64,000 nt of DNA from Alistipes sp. (lineage in GTDB: Bacteria; Bacteroidota; Bacteroidia; Bacteroidales; Rikenellaceae). The notes under the pieces are model-generated. The model saw nothing but the letters and a program-made list of their open reading frames with translations, did not search any database and had not been told where the DNA came from. Shown here piece by piece: positions 28,695-36,840 of this stretch (positions within the stretch are counted from its first letter, which is position 1; every line of letters begins with the position of its first letter). The DNA is taken from NCBI GenBank assembly GCA_017483225.1, contig JAFULF010000002.1:1-64000 (forward strand), in the 5' to 3' direction. A program made the translations under genes and the position numbers.

Positions 28695-28838
28695 ATGCAA
28701 AAAAACAAGCAGGCAGCCTACACGGCTCCAACGATTAGTTTTTGCAACATCTGCCTTGAAGCAGGTTTTGCTTTGAGTCTGCCGTCGAACACTATCGACG
28801 ACTGGACTCGTGACGAAAATGAAGTCAATTTCAACTAA
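28695..28838 (+). CDS. 47-residue small protein upstream of a surface lipoprotein
   Basis: ATG at 28695, stop TAA at 28836. The translation begins MQKNKQAAYTAPTISFCNIC and continues to a patch LEAGFALSLPSNTIDDW and an acidic end. It has no signal peptide. The Y-x-x-P near the start, then E-x-G-F and a following Ser, resemble short proteins that I recall as frequent in Bacteroidales next to fimbrillin-type genes, though I cannot name a family. It has two Cys (17, 20). It is 25 nt upstream of the fimbrillin-like gene and on the same strand, so the two are probably one transcript. Function unknown; a leader or translation-coupled role is possible. Confidence 0.6.
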   Translation: MQKNKQAAYTAPTISFCNICLEAGFALSLPSNTIDDWTRDENEVNFN

Positions 28839-28863
28839 TGTCAAACCCTAAAAACAGAAAAAG

Positions 28864-31671
28864 ATGAAAAAGTCAATTCTCTCTTTGGGTTTGATGCTGG
28901 TGGCATTGACCCTTACAAACTGTACACAGAACGAGGAGTTCGACGCAACTCCTGAACTCGGCGGTGGCGCATTCGAGCTCTACACCGACATCGACGCAAC
29001 CCGTACCGCTAACGACGGCGCACTCGGCACAGACTGGGTATCGGGCGACGCTCTCAACGTATTCCACGTAGAGAAAGACCAGACTGCTTATGTTTCTGAC
29101 GGTCAGTTCAGCATCGCAGAGGCTGACGTGGCAACCGGTCGCTTTACCGGCGAGTTGGGTGCTGCTCTGGATGCAGCGAAGTCTTACGACTGGTTTGCAT
29201 TCTACCCTTACAGCAAGCACATCACTACCCCTGCAAACACCTCCGCAGGCTACTCCTATATTGGCGGTCGTTCCGACAAGGCTCAGACACAGACCGGCAA
29301 CAGCAATATGGAGCACATCGCCGGCACAAACTACCCTCTCTATGGTAGCGCAAAGGGCGTGAACGGAAACAGCGTTCCTGTGTTGAAGATGAAGCACGCT
29401 TCGGCATTGGTTGAGGTTAGAGTTACCAACGGCCTGACCGAGCCTCTGACCGTTACCGGCGTATCGCTGACCACTCCTGAGACTATTCAGGGAGGTTTCT
29501 ACATCGACTTCTCGGGAGAGACTCCACAGTTCGCAGATTACACTTACGTATCTACTACGGCTTCGTTGTCGGTTGCTAACGGCGAGGAGATTGCTGTCGG
29601 CGCAAGCGCAACCTTCTACTTCGCAATTAAGCCTTGCGAGATTGCCGCAGGTGACTCTCTAGACCTCTCCGTATCGGGCTACACCGCAAGCGGTAACGGC
29701 GAGCACGCAGTAAGCCTCGACCTTACCAGCGAGGTTCTCTTCGAGGCAGGTGTTATCAAGACTCTGAACGTAACCTACACCACTCCGGTTGAGGTTGTTG
29801 AGCCTGAGACCTGGTCGCTCGTTTCTCTGGTTTCGGAGATTAAGGAGGGTACTTATGTAATCCTTACCAAGAATGCAGACTCCGGCGCTATCTCTTACCT
29901 GGTTAACACTACAACAAGTGCGGCTCCGCTCCAAGCAACTACATCTGCTTTGGATTGTACAACTGCTACGGTTTCCACAAATCAGGTAACCGACGAGATG
30001 CGTTGGACATTCACCGGCACCGCTGCTGCTATGAAGATTACCAATACCGAGGGTAGCTATCTCTATGCTACGAACACCAACAATGGTATGCGTGTTGGCA
30101 CAACCGAGGACACTTGGGCTATTACTACAAGCAAGGGTAACACCGCAGCATTCGCACTGAAAGATTCGGCACAGAGCCGTTACTTGACTGCTTACCAAAC
30201 CGGCCACTGGCGTTGTTATACCTCCGAATATGGTGCAACATCAAGCCAGAATAGTGAGATTTATCTCTACTATCTCGGCACAATTGAGCGCACCCCTGTT
30301 CTGAGCGTTGAGAACACCGCTATCACAGATGTTCACGCTAACGGCGTTGAGGGCGCAACACTTCCTGTTACCGCTGCAAACCTCACTTCGGAGGTGGCTG
30401 TAACTTACGACCAGACCGTCGTGACATCGGCTACTTACGCTGATGGCAAGGTTACCTATACCGTTGCCGCAAACGAGGGCGACGCTCGTGAGGGTTGGAT
30501 TAAGCTCACTTCCGGCACTTTGGAGGTTACAGTAACCGTTTCGCAGAACAAGGTAATCACTGCCAAGACATTGCCTTACACCGAGCCTTTCGCAACATCT
30601 ATCGGAAGTTTTGATATTAACAACGTAAATCTTGGTTCGTTGAGTAGCATATGGTCGCAGGATTCAAATTATAAATGTATGGTAGCAAGTGGATATGGTG
30701 GTGCTGCTAACAACGAGGCTTGGTTGGTATCTCCTACTATTGACCTCACATCTGCGACAAGTCCTATCCTCTCATTCGATCACGCAATGGGATACACTAC
30801 CGGAAATGACCAGGAATACTGCTCCGTATGGATTAAAGAGGAGGGTGGTGAATATGTTAAGGTATCTATACCGGAAGCATATCCTACAAACTTCTCATTC
30901 GTAACTTCCGGAGACATCTCCCTCAAAGACTATGTAGGAAAGAAGGTTGTAATCGGATTTAAGTACGTCAAGTTAACTGATGAAAGCACCGTTGCCCCTA
31001 AGTGGGAGATCCAAAACTTCGCCGTTGAGGATCGTAAGTTCAACCAGTCTATCTCATTCACAAGCGGCTCATTGGATGCTGTTATGGGCGAGGCTGTTAC
31101 CGGCCTGACCGTTGAGGGTGCAAAGACGTCTGTAACCTATACCTCTTCTAACGAGAGCGTTGCTACCGTAGATTCAGCTACCGGTGCTATCACACTTGTT
31201 GGCGTAGGTAACACTACCATCACCGCAACAGCAGCCGAGAGCGACGAGTACGCATCTGCAACCGCAGAGTACACCCTTGTAGTTGCTGAGGCAGGTACAA
31301 GTAGCACCACCGTTACCCTCAACTTGAGCGAGTATTTGAGTGGCAATGTTGCAGACACAACAAAGCAGTGTGGCGATTTCACACTCTCCTTTAAGAAGGT
31401 TAATAGCAACACTTCTAACTGGAATAGTGGCGGACACCTTCGTCTCTACAAGAGCGACATCATGACTATCGACGGCGGTAGCAAGGTTATCTCGAAGATT
31501 GTAATCGAGACTACCAGTAGCAGCTATACTGGTGGCTTCACTTGCGATTCAGGTAGCGGTAGCTATTCAGGTAATACATACACCTGGATTGGTTCTGCGT
31601 CTTCGGTTGCTTTGACCGCTGCCGGTTCGCAGGCTCGTTTCAGCAGCATCGACATCACTTACACAGAATGA
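28864..31671 (+). CDS. Fimbrillin-like/BACON/Ig-like surface lipoprotein, ends at in-frame TGA before a nuclease
   Basis: 935 residues. Lipoprotein signal with Cys at residue 20 (LTNC), so likely outer-membrane anchored. Regions: fimbrillin-like N terminus (about 21-300, with TRTAN...WVSGDALNVF), a beta region (about 315-475), BACON-like (about 478-565), choice-of-anchor J-like beta sandwich (about 568-728), Big_2-type Ig fold (about 732-810) and a further beta domain (about 815-935). Codons favour T-ending forms more than the neighbours, compatible with high expression. The TGA is followed in the same frame by a Gly/Thr-rich linker and an endonuclease, so the natural product may be longer. 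Role: surface adhesion or substrate contact is inferred from the domains. Confidence 0.82.
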   Translation: MKKSILSLGLMLVALTLTNCTQNEEFDATPELGGGAFELYTDIDATRTANDGALGTDWVSGDALNVFHVEKDQTAYVSDGQFSIAEADVATGRFTGELGAALDAAKSYDWFAFYPYSKHITTPANTSAGYSYIGGRSDKAQTQTGNSNMEHIAGTNYPLYGSAKGVNGNSVPVLKMKHASALVEVRVTNGLTEPLTVTGVSLTTPETIQGGFYIDFSGETPQFADYTYVSTTASLSVANGEEIAVGASATFYFAIKPCEIAAGDSLDLSVSGYTASGNGEHAVSLDLTSEVLFEAGVIKTLNVTYTTPVEVVEPETWSLVSLVSEIKEGTYVILTKNADSGAISYLVNTTTSAAPLQATTSALDCTTATVSTNQVTDEMRWTFTGTAAAMKITNTEGSYLYATNTNNGMRVGTTEDTWAITTSKGNTAAFALKDSAQSRYLTAYQTGHWRCYTSEYGATSSQNSEIYLYYLGTIERTPVLSVENTAITDVHANGVEGATLPVTAANLTSEVAVTYDQTVVTSATYADGKVTYTVAANEGDAREGWIKLTSGTLEVTVTVSQNKVITAKTLPYTEPFATSIGSFDINNVNLGSLSSIWSQDSNYKCMVASGYGGAANNEAWLVSPTIDLTSATSPILSFDHAMGYTTGNDQEYCSVWIKEEGGEYVKVSIPEAYPTNFSFVTSGDISLKDYVGKKVVIGFKYVKLTDESTVAPKWEIQNFAVEDRKFNQSISFTSGSLDAVMGEAVTGLTVEGAKTSVTYTSSNESVATVDSATGAITLVGVGNTTITATAAESDEYASATAEYTLVVAEAGTSSTTVTLNLSEYLSGNVADTTKQCGDFTLSFKKVNSNTSNWNSGGHLRLYKSDIMTIDGGSKVISKIVIETTSSSYTGGFTCDSGSGSYSGNTYTWIGSASSVALTAAGSQARFSSIDITYTE

Positions 31672-31746
31672 GATGCATCCGGTGGTAGCACCGGAGGTGG
31701 AGGTACCACAACCGTAACGGCGGCTCTGCCGAGAACTTGGGCAGAG

Positions 31747-32499
31747 TTGCCGGCTGCAAGAAGTGGCGCAGACTACGAGGTCTGCGCCCACGAGCAGCTC
31801 CCGTCGGATAATACGTTGCGCAACTACTCCTACTGCTACGACAATGCGAATCATTGCGCACGTTGGGTAGCCTATCCGTTACACTCGTGCTACCTCGGCT
31901 CGGCAACACGTTCCGACTCGGAGGTGTGGGAGTACGACCCTTGTTGCATAGATAACAGCAAAGAGCCTATGCTATACAAATCGTACTATCAGCAGGGCGG
32001 AGGCTCGACAAACAGCCACGACCGTGGGCATCAGTTGCCGTTTGCCGACCGCAAGGCATCGGTGGAGGATGGCAAGACCACCTTCTACTTTACCAATATG
32101 ACACCGCAACTCGGTACGCTCAACCAAAACTCTTGGGCGACATTGGAGGGGGAGGTGCGCAATATGATATGCTCCGACACCCTCTACGTAGTTACGGGAG
32201 CGCACTTCGACGGCTCAACGCCTGACTACGCCTACGACGACAGAGGCTACGGCAAGGCGTGCCCCGTACCAACCCACTACTACAAGGTGCTGCTGCGCAC
32301 CAAGAGTGGCAACACGGGCAAGCGGGTGCACAACTGCTCGGCAGAGGAGTTGAAGTGCATAGGCTACTGGGTAAAGCACGACGGCACATCAGCCATCCAG
32401 ACCAAGAGCGTAGCGGAGATAGAGGCATTGACGGGATTTACCTTCTTCGCCAACGTGCCAAATGCTCCAAAGAGCACATACAGCACCTCGGAGTGGTAA
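31747..32499 (+). CDS. DNA/RNA non-specific endonuclease domain, in frame with the preceding surface protein
   Basis: The open frame begins right after the TGA at 31669 and has no ATG; TTG at 31747 is the first start-like codon but lies within conserved sequence, after a linker of Gly, Ser and Thr. Nuclease motif DRGH is present with catalytic H95 (counted from the TTG), followed by LTNM-like FTNMTPQ and LNQNSWATLE (metal-ligand Asn about 126). These are the hallmarks of the NUC (beta-beta-alpha metal) family, which cuts DNA and RNA outside the cell. Five Cys pairs suggest secretion through the upstream signal peptide. Alone it would lack export signals, so it is best read as the C-terminal domain of the preceding protein, now split by a nonsense codon, a readthrough site or a sequencing error. 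Confidence 0.75.
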   Translation: MPAARSGADYEVCAHEQLPSDNTLRNYSYCYDNANHCARWVAYPLHSCYLGSATRSDSEVWEYDPCCIDNSKEPMLYKSYYQQGGGSTNSHDRGHQLPFADRKASVEDGKTTFYFTNMTPQLGTLNQNSWATLEGEVRNMICSDTLYVVTGAHFDGSTPDYAYDDRGYGKACPVPTHYYKVLLRTKSGNTGKRVHNCSAEELKCIGYWVKHDGTSAIQTKSVAEIEALTGFTFFANVPNAPKSTYSTSEW

Positions 32500-32518
32500 A
32501 ATACCTCCAATCAGACAA

Positions 32519-32552
32519 ACACCTCACACAACAACGTGTGGGGTGTTTTTTT
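32519..32552 (+). terminator. Terminator after the nuclease
   Basis: ACACCTCACAC (32519-32529) pairs with GTGTGGGGTGT (32536-32546) with one G-U pair, followed by a T tract to 32552. A run of nine G starts at 32555. Confidence 0.8.
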
Positions 32553-32554
32553 GT

Positions 32555-32563
32555 GGGGGGGGG
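32555..32563 (+). repeat. G9 homopolymer
   Basis: Nine G in a row just after the nuclease terminator and outside any gene. Tracts of this kind are prone to slippage; nothing nearby would be switched by it. Confidence 0.6.
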
Positions 32564-32574
32564 TAAGAAGAGCG

Positions 32575-32769
32575 CAAAAGGAAATTTAAGGAATTTAAGG
32601 AGTTTAAGGAGAATAACCTTGCGCTCTCTAAATTCCCTAATCTCCCTAATCTCCCTAATGTTGCGCCACTTCCTTGCGCCTTTGGAAGGAAAAAATACAA
32701 TAAACCGAAAGCGAATTTTCTGTTTTCGGTCGGAGCGTAGCGACAAAGCCTCCCTTTGACAAAGGGAGG
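32575..32769 (+). repeat. Composite intergenic repeat, copy 1
   Basis: Part of a 387-nt gene-free stretch (32500-32886). It has a purine-rich TTTAAGG tandem array (32581-32613), an opposing CCCTAATCT array (32630-32660), the motif TTGCGCCACTT, CGACAAAGCC and a hairpin with CCTCCCTTTG (32749-32758) and CAAAGGGAGG (32760-32769). The same module order occurs at 55260-55440. No transposase or terminal repeat is attached. Confidence 0.65.
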
Positions 32770-32822
32770 TTTGGAGGGAATGTAAACACTAAAAAAATAC
32801 AATAAACCGAAAGCGAATTTTC
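32691..32822 (+). repeat. 30-bp direct repeat pair before lon
   Basis: The sequence starting AAAAATACAATAAACCG occurs at 32691-32720 and again at 32793-32822, with identical 30-nt copies 102 nt apart. The second copy continues into an inverted half (TTTTCGGTTTATT), making a hairpin just upstream of the lon -7 box. Confidence 0.7.
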
Positions 32823-32841
32823 GTTTTCGGTTTATTTGTAT

Positions 32842-32849
32842 TATCTTTG
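32842..32849 (+). promoter_or_regulatory. lon -7 box (TATCTTTG) and RBS
   Basis: TATCTTTG is 38 nt before the lon ATG; a TTTC near 32819 sits where TTTG is expected. An AAGGAG ribosome site at 32872-32877, unusual in this window, is 9 nt from the ATG and fixes the start at 32887. Confidence 0.6.
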
Positions 32850-32886
32850 TATGATTTATATATATGTATATAAGGAGAACAAAGAT

Positions 32887-35319
32887 ATGGCAAAGAAGAG
32901 TGAAAATGACATTATGATAGATGACCTCGGCTTGTCGCCTGAGGTTTCGGACCGTAAGTATCAGACCATTCCGATAGTTACGAATCTGGATGACGACACC
33001 ATCGAGGAGGTGCAACTGCCTGAGATTCTGCCGATTCTGACATTGCGCAGCTCGGTGCTGTTTCCCGGTGCCATCACCCCTATTACCGTGGGTCGTGAGA
33101 AGAGCATCGCCCTCGTGCGTGCCGTAAATGCCGAGGGAGGATTGCTCGGTGCGGTATTGCAGCGCAACTGCGAGATTGAGACACCGACACCCGACGATAT
33201 GTATCGCATAGGTACGGCGGCACGCATCCTCAAAATTTTGGAGATGCCGAATGGCAACCTGACCGTGATACTCTCGGGGTTGGAGAAGATTGAGATTGGC
33301 GAGTACATCTCGACCGAGCCATTCTTCAAGGCGAAGGTTACGCCGCTGCTCGACACCACGCCCGACAAGAACAACGTAGAGTTTGATGCGCTGGTAGAGT
33401 CGATACGTGACGTTGCGCTCAACATCATCAACATATCCCCTTCCATCCCGAAGGAGGCATCGTTTGCAATCAAGAACATCGACTCGAAGCGTGGCATCGT
33501 GAACTTCATCTGCTCGAACCTCGAATTTTCGGATGACGACCGCCAGTCGTTGCTCGAATCGCCGGGGCTGCTGGCCCGCTCACGCAAGCTGCTCGAAATA
33601 CTGATTCGTGACCAGCAGCTGCTCGAACTCAAACACAGCATACAGGAGAAGGTCAAGACCGAGATAGACAAGCAGCAGCGTGACTACTACCTGCAACAGC
33701 AGATGCGCACCATACAGCAGGAGTTGGGCGAGGGCGAGGATGACGACATAGTACGTCTGCGTGAGGCGGCCAAGAAGAAGAATTGGAGCGAGAGCGTAGC
33801 GCAACTCTTCGAGAAGGAGGTGGCGAAGTTGGAGCGTCTGAATCCTGCCGTGGCGGAGTACTCGGTGCAGATGACCTACCTGCAACTGATGCTCGAACTG
33901 CCGTGGAACGAGGTGACGACGGACAACCTCGACCTCAAATGCGCACGTGAGCAGCTCGATGCCGACCACTTCGGATTGGAGGAGGTCAAGGAGCGCATCT
34001 TGGAGCATCTGGCAGTGATAAAGTTGAAGGGCGACCTCAAATCGCCTATCCTCTGCCTCTATGGCCCTCCGGGAGTGGGTAAGACCTCGCTCGGAAAGTC
34101 GGTAGCGACGGCTCTGGGTCGCAAATTCGGAAGAATTGCGCTCGGAGGTCTGCACGACGAGGCGGAGATTCGAGGACACCGCCGCACATACATCGGCGCA
34201 ATGCCGGGCCGTGTGATTGAGACCATCAAGCGTTGTGGCTCATCCAACCCGGTAATCATCCTCGACGAGGTGGACAAGATGACGGTAAGCAACCACGGCG
34301 ACCCTTCGTCGGCGCTGTTGGAGGTGCTTGACCCTGAGCAGAATACCACATTCCACGACAACTACCTCGACACGGAGTACGACCTGTCGAAGGTGCTCTT
34401 CATAGCCACAGCAAACGACATCGGGGCGATAAACCCTGCGCTGCGTGACCGTATGGAGTTGATAAACATCCCGGGATATATCCTCGAAGACAAGGTTCAG
34501 ATTGCCTCGAAGCACCTGATTGCGAAGCAGTCGGAGGCGCACGGCCTCAAAGAGGGCGATATGACCCTCACGCAGGAGGTGTTGCAGAAGATTATCTCGG
34601 AGTACACCCGTGAGTCGGGCGTGCGTGCGTTAGACAAGCATCTGGCGAAGATTGCCCGTGCACGTGCCAAGAACATCGCCTTTGAGGAGGAGTACACTCC
34701 GGCAATCTCGGCGGCCGACGTGGAGAAGATTCTCGGCAAGCCGAAGTACCTGAACGAGGAGTACGAAATCAAGGATATGGTAGGCGTTGTGACCGGACTG
34801 GCGTGGACTTCCGTGGGTGGCGACATCCTCTACATCGAGTCACTGCTCACGCCGGGCAAGGGCAAGCTGTCGCTGACGGGAAACCTCGGCGACGTGATGA
34901 AGGAGTCGGCAACCATCGCCTACGAGTGGGTGATGGCCCACCATAATGAGCTGGGTATCAATCCGGAGATGTTCGAGAAGAACGACCTGAACATCCACGT
35001 TCCGGAGGGTGCCATTCCGAAGGATGGCCCGTCGGCAGGTATCACGATGATAACATCCATCGTCTCGACATTCACGGGTCGCAAGGTGCGTGAGCGTATC
35101 GCAATGACCGGAGAGACCACGCTGCGTGGCCGTGTGACACCTATTGGTGGCGTCAAGGAGAAGGTCTTGGCGGCGAAGCGTGCGGGCATCCACACAATCC
35201 TCATTCCGGAGGATAACCGCAAAGATGTCGAGGAGATAAAGAAGGAGTATTTGGAGGGGTTGGAGTTCCACTATGTTCGCACGAATGAGCAGGTACTCGA
35301 ACTCGCACTTGAAAAATAG
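32887..35319 (+). CDS. lon: ATP-dependent Lon protease
   Basis: 810 residues. N-terminal substrate-binding domain (about 40-250), coiled coil, AAA+ module with Walker A GPPGVGKTS (about 393-401) and VIILDEVDKM, and the C-terminal protease with the Ser716-Lys757 dyad (PKDGPSAG and GGVKEK). Degrades damaged and regulatory proteins in the cytoplasm. The frame is open 17 residues upstream, but the AAGGAG site at the right distance selects MAKKSEN. A hairpin and direct repeats upstream could affect transcription. kdsB follows after 6 nt. Confidence 0.96.
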   Translation: MAKKSENDIMIDDLGLSPEVSDRKYQTIPIVTNLDDDTIEEVQLPEILPILTLRSSVLFPGAITPITVGREKSIALVRAVNAEGGLLGAVLQRNCEIETPTPDDMYRIGTAARILKILEMPNGNLTVILSGLEKIEIGEYISTEPFFKAKVTPLLDTTPDKNNVEFDALVESIRDVALNIINISPSIPKEASFAIKNIDSKRGIVNFICSNLEFSDDDRQSLLESPGLLARSRKLLEILIRDQQLLELKHSIQEKVKTEIDKQQRDYYLQQQMRTIQQELGEGEDDDIVRLREAAKKKNWSESVAQLFEKEVAKLERLNPAVAEYSVQMTYLQLMLELPWNEVTTDNLDLKCAREQLDADHFGLEEVKERILEHLAVIKLKGDLKSPILCLYGPPGVGKTSLGKSVATALGRKFGRIALGGLHDEAEIRGHRRTYIGAMPGRVIETIKRCGSSNPVIILDEVDKMTVSNHGDPSSALLEVLDPEQNTTFHDNYLDTEYDLSKVLFIATANDIGAINPALRDRMELINIPGYILEDKVQIASKHLIAKQSEAHGLKEGDMTLTQEVLQKIISEYTRESGVRALDKHLAKIARARAKNIAFEEEYTPAISAADVEKILGKPKYLNEEYEIKDMVGVVTGLAWTSVGGDILYIESLLTPGKGKLSLTGNLGDVMKESATIAYEWVMAHHNELGINPEMFEKNDLNIHVPEGAIPKDGPSAGITMITSIVSTFTGRKVRERIAMTGETTLRGRVTPIGGVKEKVLAAKRAGIHTILIPEDNRKDVEEIKKEYLEGLEFHYVRTNEQVLELALEK

Positions 35320-35325
35320 CATACA

Positions 35326-36081
35326 ATGAAGTTTATAGCAATCATTCCTGCCCGTTACGCCAGCACACGCTTTCCGGCAAAGCCTCTGGCGATGCTTGGA
35401 GGCAAGCGTGTCATCGAGCGAGTATATGAGCAGGTGGCAGGCGTTCTGGACGATGCCGTGGTGGCAACAGACGACGAGCGCATATACGATGCGGTACGAG
35501 TCTTCGGAGGCAAGGTCGAGATGACCTCGACGGAGCATCGTAGCGGCACCGACCGCTGCTGGGAGGCATACTGCAAGCAGGGCGGAGAGTTCGACGTGGT
35601 GGTCAATGTGCAGGGCGACGAGCCGTTCATACAGCCGTCGCAGTTGGAGGCGATAAAGCAGTGCTTCGACCGCCCCGACACCGACATTGCGACCCTCGTA
35701 AAGCCGTTCTCGAAGGCTGACGGCATTGCAGCCTTAAAGAACCCCAACTCGCCGAAGGTGGTCATAGACAACCAGATGCGGGCACTGTACTTCTCCCGCT
35801 CGGTGATTCCATACCTGCGTGGCGTGGAGGAGCAGGAGTGGCTCTTGCGCCACACCTACTACAAACACATCGGCATATACGGCTTCCGCACGGAGGTACT
35901 GCGTGCCGTGACAGCTCTGCCACAATCATCGTTGGAGATGGCCGAGTCGTTGGAGCAGCTGCGCTGGTTGGAGAACGGATACAAGATTGGCGTGGGCATC
36001 TCGGAGGTCGAGACCATAGGTATCGACACTCCTGAGGATTTGGCCCGTGCCGAGGAGTTTTTGTCTAATCTAAAAAGGTAG
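35326..36081 (+). CDS. kdsB: CMP-Kdo synthetase (3-deoxy-manno-octulosonate cytidylyltransferase)
   Basis: 251 residues. Activates Kdo as CMP-Kdo for attachment to lipid A. The nucleotide-binding N terminus [30 protein letters not shown] and NVQGDEPFI are family signatures. First of the adjacent Kdo genes kdsB-kdsA-kdsD, with 6-nt gaps on both sides, so one transcription unit downstream of lon. Confidence 0.96.
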   Translation: MKFIAIIPARYASTRFPAKPLAMLGGKRVIERVYEQVAGVLDDAVVATDDERIYDAVRVFGGKVEMTSTEHRSGTDRCWEAYCKQGGEFDVVVNVQGDEPFIQPSQLEAIKQCFDRPDTDIATLVKPFSKADGIAALKNPNSPKVVIDNQMRALYFSRSVIPYLRGVEEQEWLLRHTYYKHIGIYGFRTEVLRAVTALPQSSLEMAESLEQLRWLENGYKIGVGISEVETIGIDTPEDLARAEEFLSNLKR

Positions 36082-36087
36082 AGCAAT

Positions 36088-36840
36088 ATGAAACCAATAT
36101 TTATTGCAGGCCCATGTGTAATCGAATCGGCAGAGGTGCTTGATGCCGTTGCCGAGCGCATCGTCGATATCAACAATCGTTTAGGCACAGAGATTATCTT
36201 CAAGGCTTCGTTTGACAAGGCAAACCGCACGTCGCTCTCGTCGTACCGAGGTGTAGGTATGGAGCGGGGGTTGCAGATGCTTGCCGATGTGAAGGCAAAG
36301 CACGGAGTGCAGCTGCTGACCGACATACACGAGGCGTGGCAGGCTGCGCCCGTAGCCGAGGTGGTGGATGTGTTGCAGATACCCGCCTTCCTCTGTCGTC
36401 AGACCGACCTGCTTGTAGCGGCGGCCAAGACCGGAAAGACCGTAAATATCAAGAAGGCGCAGTTCCTCTCCGGCGAGGATATGAAGTACCCATACGAGAA
36501 GGCTGTGGAGTCGGGTGCCGCCCGGGTGTGGCTCACCGAGCGAGGCAACTCCTTCGGCTACAACAACCTTGTGGTCGATTTCCGCAACATACCCGATATG
36601 TTGCGCATAGCACCACGTGTGATTATGGACTGCACGCACTCGGTACAGCGTCCGGGTGCCGCAGGAGGCAAGACGGGCGGCAACCGTGAGTTTGTGCCCG
36701 CAATGGCTCTGGCAGCCAAAGCGTTTGGTGCCACGGGATACTTCTTCGAGGTACACCCAAACCCTGACGAGGCTTTGAGCGACGGCCCTAATATGCTTGC
36801 TCTCGAAAATCTTGAAACCGTAATAAAATCTCTCTTATAA
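36088..36840 (+). CDS. kdsA: 3-Deoxy-8-phosphooctulonate synthase (Kdo-8-phosphate synthase)
   Basis: 250 residues, a little shorter than the E. coli enzyme. Condenses phosphoenolpyruvate with arabinose 5-phosphate. AGPCVIES at the N terminus, FKASFDKANRTSL, and the phosphate-binding TERGNSFGYNNLVVDFRN and CTHSVQRPG segments are in place. The last base of its stop is the first of the kdsD ATG, suggesting translational coupling. Confidence 0.96.
   Translation: MKPIFIAGPCVIESAEVLDAVAERIVDINNRLGTEIIFKASFDKANRTSLSSYRGVGMERGLQMLADVKAKHGVQLLTDIHEAWQAAPVAEVVDVLQIPAFLCRQTDLLVAAAKTGKTVNIKKAQFLSGEDMKYPYEKAVESGAARVWLTERGNSFGYNNLVVDFRNIPDMLRIAPRVIMDCTHSVQRPGAAGGKTGGNREFVPAMALAAKAFGATGYFFEVHPNPDEALSDGPNMLALENLETVIKSLL

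Noticed and set aside
31669-31671. Genome-wide reassignment of TGA
   Set aside because: aroB and other normal-length genes end at TGA or at TAA/TAG at the expected place, so the standard bacterial code applies.
32641-32759. Short open frames within the lon upstream repeat region
   Set aside because: They consist of repeat-derived sequence such as SLISLISL and have no conserved features.
32575-32822. CRISPR array
   Set aside because: The repeats are degenerate 7-8 nt units or a single 30-nt pair, without regular repeat-spacer spacing or cas genes.
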